A stretch of 64,000 nucleotides of DNA from Roseococcus sp. (GTDB lineage Bacteria; Pseudomonadota; Alphaproteobacteria; Acetobacterales; Acetobacteraceae). Shown here piece by piece: positions 1 through 7,105 of the stretch (position 1 is the stretch's first letter; each line of letters opens with the position of its first letter). A program made the translations under genes and the position numbers. Location of the stretch: assembly GCA_026414745.1 (NCBI GenBank), contig JAOAIK010000042.1, forward strand, positions 53,404 to 117,403. The letters run 5' to 3'. The notes below the pieces were generated by a model. That model was not told where the DNA came from and ran no database searches. It saw only the letters and a program-made list of their open reading frames with translations.

Positions 1-1
1 C

Positions 2-274
2 GTCGAGCTGTTTCGCGCCTTCGCCGCGGCGCGCCGGCTCTCGCTCGAGGAGCTGCGGCTGACCAATGTGCTGCGCGTCTCCCTGCCCTGGATCGCCGCG
101 GCCATGGAGGAACAGACGCGCGCCATGGGCGGCGATCCCTGGCCCTACGGTTTCGCGCGCAACCGCGCGGAGGTGGCGGCGATGATCCGCTTCGCCCGCG
201 CCGACGGCCTCGCACCGCGCGAGATCGCGCCAGAGGAGCTCTTCCACCCGAGCACCCTCGCGGAAGCGGCGTGA
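2..274 (+). CDS. 4,5-dihydroxyphthalate decarboxylase-like protein, C-terminal part
   Basis: The window opens inside this gene, so only the last 90 residues are visible (frame 2, stop TGA). The tail carries WPYGF, a helix with many Arg and Ala, and the ending EELFHPSTL. This resembles the conserved end of the 4,5-dihydroxyphthalate decarboxylase (Pht5) family, which has a periplasmic-binding-protein fold and includes many members of unknown substrate. The ORF track's ATG at 68 is internal, because the frame is open to the window edge. The next gene starts 53 bases downstream on the same strand. The family call rests on the C-terminal tail alone; the substrate cannot be deduced. Confidence 0.6.
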   Translation, partial: VELFRAFAAARRLSLEELRLTNVLRVSLPWIAAAMEEQTRAMGGDPWPYGFARNRAEVAAMIRFARADGLAPREIAPEELFHPSTLAEAA

Positions 275-327
275 CGGCCGTGCGGCGCGGCGTCTAACCT
301 GCGCAACGAAAAGGCGGGAGGAAGGCC

Positions 328-1113
328 ATGCAGATCAGGCTGGACGGGCGGCGCGCGCTCATCACCGGGGGCTCGAAGGGGCTTGGCCTCGCCATGGCGA
401 AGGCCTTCGCCGCGGCGGGCGGGCATGTCGCGCTGGTGGCGCGCGGGGCGGCGGCGCTGGACGCCGCGCGGGCCGAGATCGCGGCAGTGGCCCCGGCAGC
501 CCGCATCGCCGCCGTCGCCGCCGACATCCGCACGCCCGAGGGCTGCACCCAGGCCTTCCGGGAGGCCGAGGCGGCGCTCGGCCCGCTCGACATCCTGGTG
601 AACAACGCCGGCACCTCGCAGCGCGGCCCCTTCCTCGACATCAGCGATGCCGTCTGGCAGGAGGATCTGGACCTCAAGCTCTTCGCCGCCATCCGCCTCT
701 GCCGCCTCGCCCTGCCGGGGATGCGGGAGCGGCGCTGGGGGCGCGTGATCAACGTGCTGAACATCGGTGCGAAGGCGCCGCTGGCCGCCTCGACGCCGAC
801 CAGCGTCAGCCGCGCCGCAGGCATGGCGCTGACCAAGGCGCTGGCGAACGAATTCGCGCCGCACAACGTGCTGGTCAACGCGCTGCTGGTGGGCATCATC
901 GAAAGCGACCAGTGGGTGCGCCGTCACGCCGCCGATCTGCGCAACCTCTCCTGGGAGGCCTGGAAGGAGGAACAGGGCCGCACCGTGCCGCTCGGGCGGA
1001 TGGGGCGGCCGGAGGAGTTCGCCGCGCTCGCCCTGCTCTTGGCGAGCGAGCAGGGCGGCTATGTCACGGGCACGGCGATCAATGTGGATGGCGGGCGCAG
1101 CCCGGTGGTGTGA
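328..1113 (+). CDS. SDR-family protein without the canonical Ser-Tyr-Lys residues
   Basis: A 261-residue short-chain dehydrogenase/reductase-like protein. The cofactor half is intact: TGGSKGLG at residues 13-20 and NNAG at 92-95. The C-terminal end also looks normal (PLGRMGRPEEFA, INVDGG). The active site does not. The region that should hold the catalytic Ser reads VLNIG (143-147), and the YxxxK motif reads T158-S-V-S-R162, so Tyr is Thr and Lys is Arg. From memory, a subfamily with a similar VSRAAG segment exists, so this may be ancestral to the subfamily rather than a fresh mutation. The ATG at 328 follows the purine-rich stretch GGCGGGAGGAAGG, a good ribosome site. Whether it is an enzyme or only binds NAD(P) is unknown. 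Confidence 0.85.
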   Translation: MQIRLDGRRALITGGSKGLGLAMAKAFAAAGGHVALVARGAAALDAARAEIAAVAPAARIAAVAADIRTPEGCTQAFREAEAALGPLDILVNNAGTSQRGPFLDISDAVWQEDLDLKLFAAIRLCRLALPGMRERRWGRVINVLNIGAKAPLAASTPTSVSRAAGMALTKALANEFAPHNVLVNALLVGIIESDQWVRRHAADLRNLSWEAWKEEQGRTVPLGRMGRPEEFAALALLLASEQGGYVTGTAINVDGGRSPVV

Positions 1114-1134
1114 TTTTCTAAAACTACACTTGCG

Positions 1135-1162
1135 CGACGTGCTATTTGGCGATAGCACGTCG
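1135..1162. promoter_or_regulatory. perfect 10-bp inverted repeat at the start of the YeeE gene
   Basis: CGACGTGCTA and its exact reverse complement TAGCACGTCG flank an 8-base spacer and end two bases before the ATG at 1165. The 50-base gap (1114-1164) begins with an AT-rich stretch (TTTTCTAAAACTACACT), and I see no Shine-Dalgarno sequence. The repeat could be a repressor operator lying on the promoter, or an RNA hairpin that hides the start codon. No regulator gene is adjacent. Confidence 0.55.
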
Positions 1163-1164
1163 AT

Positions 1165-2367
1165 ATGCGCGCGATCCTCTCTCCCCGAACCCTGCTTGCC
1201 CTCCTCCCCTTTGCCGCCGGCCTGTGGTGGTTCGGCGCGGGCCCCGGCGCGGGGCTGCTGCCCCACTGGCTGCTGGGCGCGGCGATCGGCGCCCTGCTTC
1301 TGGCCGCGAGCTTCAGCTTCGCCGCGGCCTTCCGCCGCCTGATCGCGGAGGGGCGCGGGGCAGGGGCACGGGCCGTCCTGCTCGCCCTCGGCGCGGGGCT
1401 GCTGCTCTTCCTGCCCGCCCTGGCGGCCGGGGAGCTGTTCGGCCAGCCGGTACGGGGGTTGTATTTTCCCGTCGGGGCCGCGTTGATCCTGGGGGCCTTC
1501 CTGTTCGGGGTGGGGATGCAGCTCGGCGCGGGCTGCGCCTCGGGCACGCTCTTTGCCGCGGGCACGGGCGCGACGCGGCCCTGGCTCACCCTTCTCGGCT
1601 TCGTTGCGGGAGCGACGCTGATGGCCTGGGCGCTGCCGCTCACCGAGGGCTGGGCGGCGCTGCCGCCGGTGCGCCTGCCCGAGCGCTTCGGCTGGGCGGG
1701 GACTCTTGCGGGCGGGCTGCTGCTGGTCGGGCTGCTCTGGCTCGGCCTGCTGGCGCTGGAGCGGCGTCGGCATGGCGCGGTCGAGCCGCTACTGGGCAGC
1801 CGGGCGGGACGCTGGCTGGTGGCGGGGGCGCTCGGCCTTGCCGTGCTGGATTTCGCCACGCTCTGGCTGCTCGGGCGGCCCTGGGCCATCACCTCGGCGC
1901 TGCCGCTCTGGGGCTCGCGGCTGCTGGACGCGACCGGCTGGGGCGACCCCGCCTTCTGGCCCTATTGGGAGGAGCCGACGCGCGCCGAGTTGCTGTTCCG
2001 CCCGCTCGATCAGGACCGCACGGGGGTGATGAACCTCGGCGTGATCGCGGGGGCGGCGGTGGCGGCGGGGCTGGCGGGGCGCTTCCTGCGCGGCGGGGCC
2101 TGGCCCGGGCTGCGGCGGGCGCTGGCCGGGCTGCTGGGCGGCGGGCTGCTCGGCATAGGGGCGGTGCTCTCCAACGGCTGCAACATCGGCGCCTTCCTGG
2201 GCGGCGTCTTCTCCGGAAGCCTGCACGGCTGGCTCTGGTTGCCCGCGGCGCTCGCGGGGAATGCTGTGGGGCTGCTGTTGCGCCCCGCCTTCGGGCTCGA
2301 GGGTGGTCTGACGCTGGCGTCTCGTGGCATGCAGCTCGGCGACGAAGCCGCCCAACCGGCGCGCTGA
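1165..2367 (+). CDS. YeeE/YedE-family sulfur-compound permease
   Basis: A 400-residue polytopic inner-membrane protein with roughly ten hydrophobic segments. It has the two family hallmarks: GAGCASGTLF near residue 120 and SNGCNIGAF near residue 335. Both cysteines match positions that matter for thiosulfate uptake in characterised YeeE/TsuA proteins (family knowledge). The likely role is import of thiosulfate or a related reduced sulfur compound, which suits a genome that also carries the sox locus at 41-53 kb. No TusA-like partner gene is next to it. The ATG at 1165 lacks a ribosome site and sits directly behind a perfect inverted repeat. The upstream in-frame starts in the ORF track would run through that repeat. 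Confidence 0.85.
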   Translation: MRAILSPRTLLALLPFAAGLWWFGAGPGAGLLPHWLLGAAIGALLLAASFSFAAAFRRLIAEGRGAGARAVLLALGAGLLLFLPALAAGELFGQPVRGLYFPVGAALILGAFLFGVGMQLGAGCASGTLFAAGTGATRPWLTLLGFVAGATLMAWALPLTEGWAALPPVRLPERFGWAGTLAGGLLLVGLLWLGLLALERRRHGAVEPLLGSRAGRWLVAGALGLAVLDFATLWLLGRPWAITSALPLWGSRLLDATGWGDPAFWPYWEEPTRAELLFRPLDQDRTGVMNLGVIAGAAVAAGLAGRFLRGGAWPGLRRALAGLLGGGLLGIGAVLSNGCNIGAFLGGVFSGSLHGWLWLPAALAGNAVGLLLRPAFGLEGGLTLASRGMQLGDEAAQPAR

Positions 2368-2373
2368 GCTCAG

Positions 2374-2393
2374 TGCCGCCCGAAGCGGCGGCA
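2374..2393 (+). terminator. stem-loop after the YeeE gene, no T-tract
   Basis: TGCCGCC, loop CGAAGC, GGCGGCA forms a perfect 7-bp stem six bases after the YeeE stop codon. No run of T follows (ATGATGAG), so it is not a textbook intrinsic terminator. It may be a 3' stabilising hairpin or a Rho-associated end. Confidence 0.35.
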
Positions 2394-2405
2394 ATGATGA
2401 GCGGA

Positions 2406-2424
2406 TTGCCTATCCGATGGGCAA
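2406..2424. promoter_or_regulatory. imperfect 19-bp palindrome upstream of cynA
   Basis: TTGCCTATC-C-GATGGGCAA has nine-base arms with one mismatch around a single central base. It lies in the 151-base gap between the YeeE gene and cynA, 95 bases before the cynA ATG. The shape suits a dimeric regulator site controlling the cyanate operon, but I cannot assign a regulator family. Confidence 0.4.
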
Positions 2425-2518
2425 AACGGCGGGCCCCTGGGCCTCATCCCGGCGGATGACGGCATGGACCAGCCCGCCGAGCGAAGGCATCTCCCGCCAC
2501 AAGACTGGGAGATGCGAC

Positions 2519-3871
2519 ATGGCCCGCCTTTTCCGACGCGACAGCACCCCCGACGCCTGCGCCTGCGGCGTGGCCCATGGGCCCGGCTTCCAATGCACGG
2601 AAGCCCCGGCGGACGGCACCGGCGCGCTCGGCCAAGCGGTGAACGAGGCGGCGCTGCGCGCGGCCTTCCCGAACGCCGCCACGCGGCGCGCCCTGCTCCA
2701 CGCCTTCGGTGCGGGCACGCTGCTCGCGGCGCTGGAGAGCGTGCTGCCGCTCGGCAACGCGCGCGAGGCCCTGGCCCAGCCCGCCGGCGCCCCCGAGAAG
2801 CGCGACCTCAAGATCGGCTTCATCCCCATCACCTGCGCCACGCCCATCATCATGGCGGACCCGATGGGCTTCTATCGCCGGCACGGGCTCAACGTGGAGG
2901 TGATCCGCACCGCCGGCTGGGCGGTGATCCGCGACCGCTCCATCGCGCGCGAATACGATGCGGCGCACATGCTGGCGCCCATGCCGGTGGCGATGTCGCT
3001 CGGGCTCGGCGTGGCCCAGCCCATCCCCTTCGCGGTGGCGGCCATCGAGAACATCAACGGCCAGGCCATCACGCTGGCGAACAAGCACCGCGAGCGCCGC
3101 AACCCGCGCGACTGGCGCGGCTTCCGCTTCGCCGTGCCCTTCGACTTCTCGATCCACAACTACCTGCTGCGCGCGCTGGTGGCCGAGCACGGGCTCGATC
3201 CCGACCGCGACATCCAGATCCGCGCCGTGCCGCCGCCCGAGATGGTCGCCAACCTGCGCGCCGACAACATCGACGGCTTCCTCGGCCCCGACCCGTTCAA
3301 CCAGCGCGCCGTGTTCGACGGGGTGGGCTTCATCCACCTGCTGACGCGCGAACTGTGGGACGGCCACCCCTGCTGCGCCTTCGCCGTGCCGCGCAGCATG
3401 GTGACCGAGACGCCCAACACCTATGCCGCGCTGCTGCGCGCCATCGTCGAGGCGACCTCCTACTCCGACAATCTCGCCAACCGGCGCGAGGTGGCGAACG
3501 CCATCCACGGGCCGAACTACCTCAACCAGCCGCTGACGGTGGTGGAGCAGGTGCTGACCGGCACCTTCGCCAACGGCCTGGGGCAGGTGGTGCGCCAGCC
3601 CAACCGCATCGGCTTCGACCCCTTCCCCTGGCATTCCATGGCGATCTGGATCCTCACGCAGATGCGCCGCTGGAACCAGCTGCAGCGCGACGTGGACTGG
3701 GCGGCGGTGGCCGAGCAGACCTTCCTCGCCCTCGACGCCGGCCGCGCCATGCGCGACCTCGGCCTGCCCGTGCCCGAGAGCCCGCTGCGCAACGAGGTCA
3801 TCCTCGGCCGCACCTTCGACCCGCGCCAGCCCGAGGCCTACATGGCGGGCTTCGCCATCCGCCGGAACTGA
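2519..3871 (+). CDS. cynA: CmpA/NrtA-family substrate-binding protein of a cyanate (or nitrate) ABC transporter
   Basis: A 450-residue solute receptor of the NrtA/CmpA/CynA group. The mature domain starts around residue 95 with IGFIPITCATPIIMAD, and it contains AHMLAPMPVAMSLGLG, both typical of this family. A Tat-like segment (TRRALLHAFGAGTLL) sits near residues 57-71. Ahead of it is an unusually long N-region with C14-x-C16-x3-H20-x5-C26, possibly a metal site. The ATG at 2519 is preceded by GGGAG. The ORF track's start at 2324 would overlap the YeeE gene. The permease follows four bases after the stop, then the ATPase and cyanase, so cyanate is the most likely substrate; nitrate or bicarbonate remain possible. 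Confidence 0.85.
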   Translation: MARLFRRDSTPDACACGVAHGPGFQCTEAPADGTGALGQAVNEAALRAAFPNAATRRALLHAFGAGTLLAALESVLPLGNAREALAQPAGAPEKRDLKIGFIPITCATPIIMADPMGFYRRHGLNVEVIRTAGWAVIRDRSIAREYDAAHMLAPMPVAMSLGLGVAQPIPFAVAAIENINGQAITLANKHRERRNPRDWRGFRFAVPFDFSIHNYLLRALVAEHGLDPDRDIQIRAVPPPEMVANLRADNIDGFLGPDPFNQRAVFDGVGFIHLLTRELWDGHPCCAFAVPRSMVTETPNTYAALLRAIVEATSYSDNLANRREVANAIHGPNYLNQPLTVVEQVLTGTFANGLGQVVRQPNRIGFDPFPWHSMAIWILTQMRRWNQLQRDVDWAAVAEQTFLALDAGRAMRDLGLPVPESPLRNEVILGRTFDPRQPEAYMAGFAIRRN

Positions 3872-3875
3872 GGCC

Positions 3876-4724
3876 ATGACGGCGGCTGTTCCCGTCTGGC
3901 GCGCGGCGGCGCTCTCGCTCGCGCTGCTCGGCCTGCTGCTGCTCGGCTGGGAGATGGCGGTGAAGGCGCCCGCCGCCTCCGGCCCCGCCGTGGATCCGGA
4001 GCTGGCGGCGCTGCTCTCGCCCGCCGCCGCCGCGGGCGGGCAGAGCGCGATGCCCGCGCCCTCGGAGATCGGCGCGCGGCTGCTCGAGCTGCTCTCCGAC
4101 CCCTTCCACCGGCGCGGCACCAACGACCAGGGCATCGGCATCCAGATCGCCTGGTCGCTCTGGCGCGTCGCGGCGGGCTTCACCCTGGCCGCCCTCGTCG
4201 CCATCCCGCTCGGCTTCCTGATCGGGATGAGCCCGCTGCTGAACGCGGCGCTGAACCCCTTCATCCAGGTGCTGCGGCCCGTCTCTCCGCTCGCCTGGAT
4301 GCCGCTCGCGCTCTACACGATCAAGGACAGCTCGGTGTCCTCGATCTTCGTCATCTTCATCTGCTCGGTCTGGCCGATGCTGCTCAATACGGCCTTCGGC
4401 GTGGCCAGCGTGCGGCGGGAGTGGCTCAACGTCGCGCGCACGCTGGAGGCGGGGCGGCTCAAGACCGCCCTGCGCGTGATCCTGCCCGCCGCGGCGCCGA
4501 CGATCCTCACGGGCATGCGAATCTCCATCGGCATCGCCTGGCTGGTGATCGTGGCGGCCGAGATGCTCGTGGGCGGCACGGGCATCGGCTACTGGGTGTG
4601 GAACCAGTGGAACAATCTCTCCATCGCCGACATCGTGATCGCCATCCTGATGATCGGCCTCGTGGGCCTCGCGCTCGACCGGCTGCTCGGCCTCGTCGCG
4701 CGCGCTGTGGCGTGGCAGGAATGA
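3876..4724 (+). CDS. cynB: ABC transporter permease, NrtB/CmpB/SsuC type
   Basis: A 282-residue inner-membrane permease with about six membrane spans. The BPD-permease coupling region is visible around residues 184-200 (WLNVARTLEAGRLKTAL), followed by a proline-rich stretch and a Gly-rich end (GGTGIGYWVWNQW) usual for nitrate/taurine/cyanate-type permeases. It starts four bases after cynA, and its stop TGA overlaps the ATG of cynD as ATGA, so the two are probably translationally coupled. It forms the membrane channel of the CynABD importer. Substrate identity comes from the cyanase downstream, not from the permease itself. Confidence 0.9.
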   Translation: MTAAVPVWRAAALSLALLGLLLLGWEMAVKAPAASGPAVDPELAALLSPAAAAGGQSAMPAPSEIGARLLELLSDPFHRRGTNDQGIGIQIAWSLWRVAAGFTLAALVAIPLGFLIGMSPLLNAALNPFIQVLRPVSPLAWMPLALYTIKDSSVSSIFVIFICSVWPMLLNTAFGVASVRREWLNVARTLEAGRLKTALRVILPAAAPTILTGMRISIGIAWLVIVAAEMLVGGTGIGYWVWNQWNNLSIADIVIAILMIGLVGLALDRLLGLVARAVAWQE

Positions 4725-5584
4725 ACGCGATGAGCCCCCCGCTGCCGGCCGCGGCGCGCTACGTCTCCATCGAGGGGATCGCGCGGCGCTTTCCGGGGCT
4801 GACCGTGTTCGAGGACGTGTGGTTCCACATCGAGCGCGGCGAGTTCGTCTGCCTCGTCGGCCATTCGGGCTGCGGCAAGACCACCATCCTCAACATTCTC
4901 GCCGGGCTCGACCAGCCCAGCGCGGGCGCGGTGGTGGTGGACGGGCGCGAGATCACCGGCCCCTCGCTCGACCGCGCGGTGATCTTCCAGGGCCATGCGC
5001 TGATGCCCTGGCTGTCGGCGCTGGACAACGTGGCCTTCGCCATCTCCTGCCGGCATCCGGACTGGGAGAGGGGCCGGGTGCGCGAGGCGGCGCGCGCCGC
5101 GCTGGCGCGGGTGGGCCTCGCCCAGGCGGCCGAGCGCAAGCCCGCGCAGCTCTCGGGCGGCATGAAGCAGCGCGTGGGCATCGCGCGCGCGCTCGCGGTG
5201 AAACCCAAGCTGCTGCTGATGGACGAGCCGTTCAGCGCCCTCGATGCGCTCACGCGCGGCACCCTGCAGGAGGAGGTGAGCCGCCTCGTCACCGAGGCGG
5301 GGCAGACCGCCTTCATGATCACCCATGACGTGGACGAGGCGATCCTGCTCGCCGACCGCATCCTGCTGATGACCAACGGCCCCGAGGCGCGGGTGGCGGA
5401 GATCGTCCACAACACGCTGCCCCGCCCGCGCGTGCGGGCGAACCTGCACCACATGCCCGGCTATCACGCGCTGCGCGACCACATCATGGATTTCCTGATC
5501 ACGCGCAGCCGCACGCTCGCGGGCCGGCCGCCCGAGGGCTGGGATGCGCGCCGCCCGCCCGTGGTGGCCCCGGCCGCCGCCTGA
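4721..5584 (+). CDS. cynD: ABC transporter ATPase, NrtD/SsuB/CynD type
   Basis: A 287-residue nucleotide-binding subunit with all motifs in place: Walker A GHSGCGKTT, signature LSGGMKQR, Walker B LLLMDEPFSALD and the switch histidine in MITHDVDEA. The ORF track begins at 4421 inside cynB. I chose ATG 4721 because it overlaps the cynB stop by four bases (ATGA) and precedes the conserved domain start. A second ATG three codons later (MSPPL) is possible. The tail (RVRANLHHMPGYHALRDHIMDFL) is the usual end of NrtD/CynD ATPases. It powers the cyanate importer at the inner face of the membrane. Confidence 0.9.
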   Translation: MNAMSPPLPAAARYVSIEGIARRFPGLTVFEDVWFHIERGEFVCLVGHSGCGKTTILNILAGLDQPSAGAVVVDGREITGPSLDRAVIFQGHALMPWLSALDNVAFAISCRHPDWERGRVREAARAALARVGLAQAAERKPAQLSGGMKQRVGIARALAVKPKLLLMDEPFSALDALTRGTLQEEVSRLVTEAGQTAFMITHDVDEAILLADRILLMTNGPEARVAEIVHNTLPRPRVRANLHHMPGYHALRDHIMDFLITRSRTLAGRPPEGWDARRPPVVAPAAA

Positions 5585-5625
5585 GACTTCCCGACCACCG
5601 CTGACGACGCACAGGAGTGACCGCG

Positions 5626-6108
5626 ATGACGCGCGCCGACCTCACCGAGAAGATCCTCGACATCAAGCGCGAGAAGGGCTGGAGCTGGAAATACATCTGC
5701 GAGGAGATCGGCGGCGTGGCGCCGACGCTGATCGTGGGCGCGCTGCTCGGGCAGATGAAGCTGGTGAAGCCTCTCGCGGCCAAGGCGGCCAAGCTGTTCG
5801 GCCTCAGCGAGGCGGAGGAGCGCATGCTGAACGAGGTGCCCTATCGCGGCACGCCCATGCCGCCCACCGACCCGCTGATCTACCGCTTCTACGAGATGGT
5901 GATGGTCAACGGCCCCGCCTGGAAGGCGCTGATCGAGGAGGAGTTCGGCGACGGCATCATGTCCGCCATCGACTTCGACTTCGAGTTCGAGCGCATGGCG
6001 CACGAGAAGGGCGACCGCGTGAAGATCACCATGACCGGCAAGTTCCTGCCCTACAAGTACTACGGCAACGAGCAGGGCATCCCCGCCTACGGCTACAAGG
6101 AGGAGTGA
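5626..6108 (+). CDS. cynS: cyanate hydratase (cyanase)
   Basis: A 160-residue cyanase. It catalyses the bicarbonate-dependent breakdown of cyanate to ammonia and carbon dioxide in the cytoplasm, as a decamer (family knowledge). The three catalytic residues are present as R87, E90 and S113, each nine positions earlier than Arg96, Glu99 and Ser122 of the E. coli enzyme: YRFYEM and GDGIMSAI. The N-terminal helical domain and the PPTDPLIYRFYE core are clear. The C-terminus is extended by about a dozen residues (GNEQGIPAYGYKEE). AGGAG eight bases before ATG 5626 decides the start over the GTG at 5617. It lies 41 bases after cynD. Confidence 0.96.
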   Translation: MTRADLTEKILDIKREKGWSWKYICEEIGGVAPTLIVGALLGQMKLVKPLAAKAAKLFGLSEAEERMLNEVPYRGTPMPPTDPLIYRFYEMVMVNGPAWKALIEEEFGDGIMSAIDFDFEFERMAHEKGDRVKITMTGKFLPYKYYGNEQGIPAYGYKEE

Positions 6109-6116
6109 GTCCCGCC

Positions 6117-6139
6117 CCGCGCGGCCTTGCGCCGCGCGG
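6117..6139 (+). promoter_or_regulatory. GC-rich hairpin between cynS and the aspartate dehydrogenase gene
   Basis: CCGCGCGG occurs twice around a 7-base loop (CCTTGCG). Because it is its own reverse complement, it makes a perfect 8-bp stem starting nine bases after the cynS stop. No T-run follows, so partial termination or mRNA protection is more likely than a full stop. The gap 6109-6217 otherwise shows nothing I recognise. Confidence 0.4.
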
Positions 6140-6217
6140 CCGGAGGCGCCATGCAGCGGCCGCGGTGCGCCCGGCGCGCCGCGTCCGTGGTGTTCGTCGC
6201 GGAGGAGGGAGGGGCGC

Positions 6218-7030
6218 ATGGCGGGGGAACTCAGGGTCGGCATCGCGGGGCTCGGCGCCATCGGGCTGCCGCTGGCCAGGGCGCTGGACCAGGGGGTGGA
6301 GGGGCTCTCGCTCGCCGCCGTCAGCGTGCGCGACCAGGCGAAGGCCGCGGCCCATCTCGCGGGCTTCCGCCACCGGCCCAGGCTCGTGCCGCTCGCCGCG
6401 CTGGCCGAGGAGGCGGAGATCGTGGTGGAGGCCGCCCCCGCCGCCGTCTTCGAGGAGGTGGCGCGCGCCGCCATCGCGCGCGGGCGCATCTTCGTCCCCT
6501 CCAGCGTGGGCGCGCTGCTGCCGCGCATGCATCTGGTGGAGGAGGCGAAGCGCACGGGGGCGCGCATCGTGGTGCCCACCGGTGCGCTGCTCGGCCTCGA
6601 TGCCGTGCGCGCCGCCACCGAAGGCGCGGTGGAGAGTGTCACCATCCAGACGCGCAAGCCGCCGCGCGGCCTCGCCGGCGCGCCCTATCTGGAGCAGCGC
6701 GGGATAGACATCTCCGGGATCGCCGAGGCCACCTGCGTCTTCCGCGGCAACGCCTATGACGCGGCGCAGGGCTTCCCGGCCAATGTGAACGTGGCGGCGG
6801 CGCTGGCGCTGGCCGGCATCGGGCCCGAGCGCACCATGGTCGAGATCTGGGCCGATCCCGCGCAGACGCGCAACACGCACACCATCCTGGTCGAGGCCGA
6901 GGCCGCCCGCCTCTCCATGACCATCGAGAACGTGCCGAGCGAGGAGAACCCGCGCACCGGGCGGATCACGCCGCTCTCCCTCCTCGCCTGCCTGCGCGGG
7001 CTGACCAGCACACTGAAGGTGGGGAGCTAG
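6218..7030 (+). CDS. nadX: aspartate dehydrogenase (NadX family)
   Basis: A 270-residue NAD(P)-dependent L-aspartate dehydrogenase, which interconverts oxaloacetate plus ammonia and aspartate. Evidence: N-terminal Rossmann motif GIAGLGAIG (residues 8-16), VVEAAPAAVFEEVA, the C-terminal domain segment FPANVNVAAALALAGIGPE, and the late SEENPRTGRITPLS, all usual for the family. The ATG at 6218 follows GGAGGGAGGGGCG. It sits 109 bases after cynS on the same strand with only a hairpin between, suggesting that ammonia released by cyanase may be captured as aspartate. NAD biosynthesis genes, the other known setting for NadX, are absent nearby. Confidence 0.85.
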   Translation: MAGELRVGIAGLGAIGLPLARALDQGVEGLSLAAVSVRDQAKAAAHLAGFRHRPRLVPLAALAEEAEIVVEAAPAAVFEEVARAAIARGRIFVPSSVGALLPRMHLVEEAKRTGARIVVPTGALLGLDAVRAATEGAVESVTIQTRKPPRGLAGAPYLEQRGIDISGIAEATCVFRGNAYDAAQGFPANVNVAAALALAGIGPERTMVEIWADPAQTRNTHTILVEAEAARLSMTIENVPSEENPRTGRITPLSLLACLRGLTSTLKVGS

Positions 7031-7033
7031 GAT

Positions 7034-7102
7034 CAGGGCCCCCGCATCCGTGAGCTTCGAAGCGAGCCGCCCGCGTCGCCCCGAGCGGATGAATGGGTCC
7101 TG
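7034..7102. terminator. long imperfect stem in a convergent gap
   Basis: The 75-base gap between two converging genes folds on itself. CAGGGCCC (7034-7041) pairs with GGGTCCTG (7095-7102) with one G-U, and CATCCG (7045-7050) pairs with CGGATG (7086-7091), separated by a 3x3 internal loop. The enclosed loop carries the perfect palindrome GCTTCGAAGC (7054-7063). It may be a bidirectional transcription end or a dispersed palindromic repeat. Confidence 0.4.
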
Positions 7103-7105
7103 AGC

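Noticed and set aside
145-1773. 542-residue minus-strand ORF over the SDR and YeeE genes
   Set aside because: Antisense shadow; both plus-strand genes have clear family motifs.
2374-2393. Classic Rho-independent terminator after the YeeE gene
   Set aside because: The stem is good, but no T-run follows. I kept it only as a low-confidence stem-loop.
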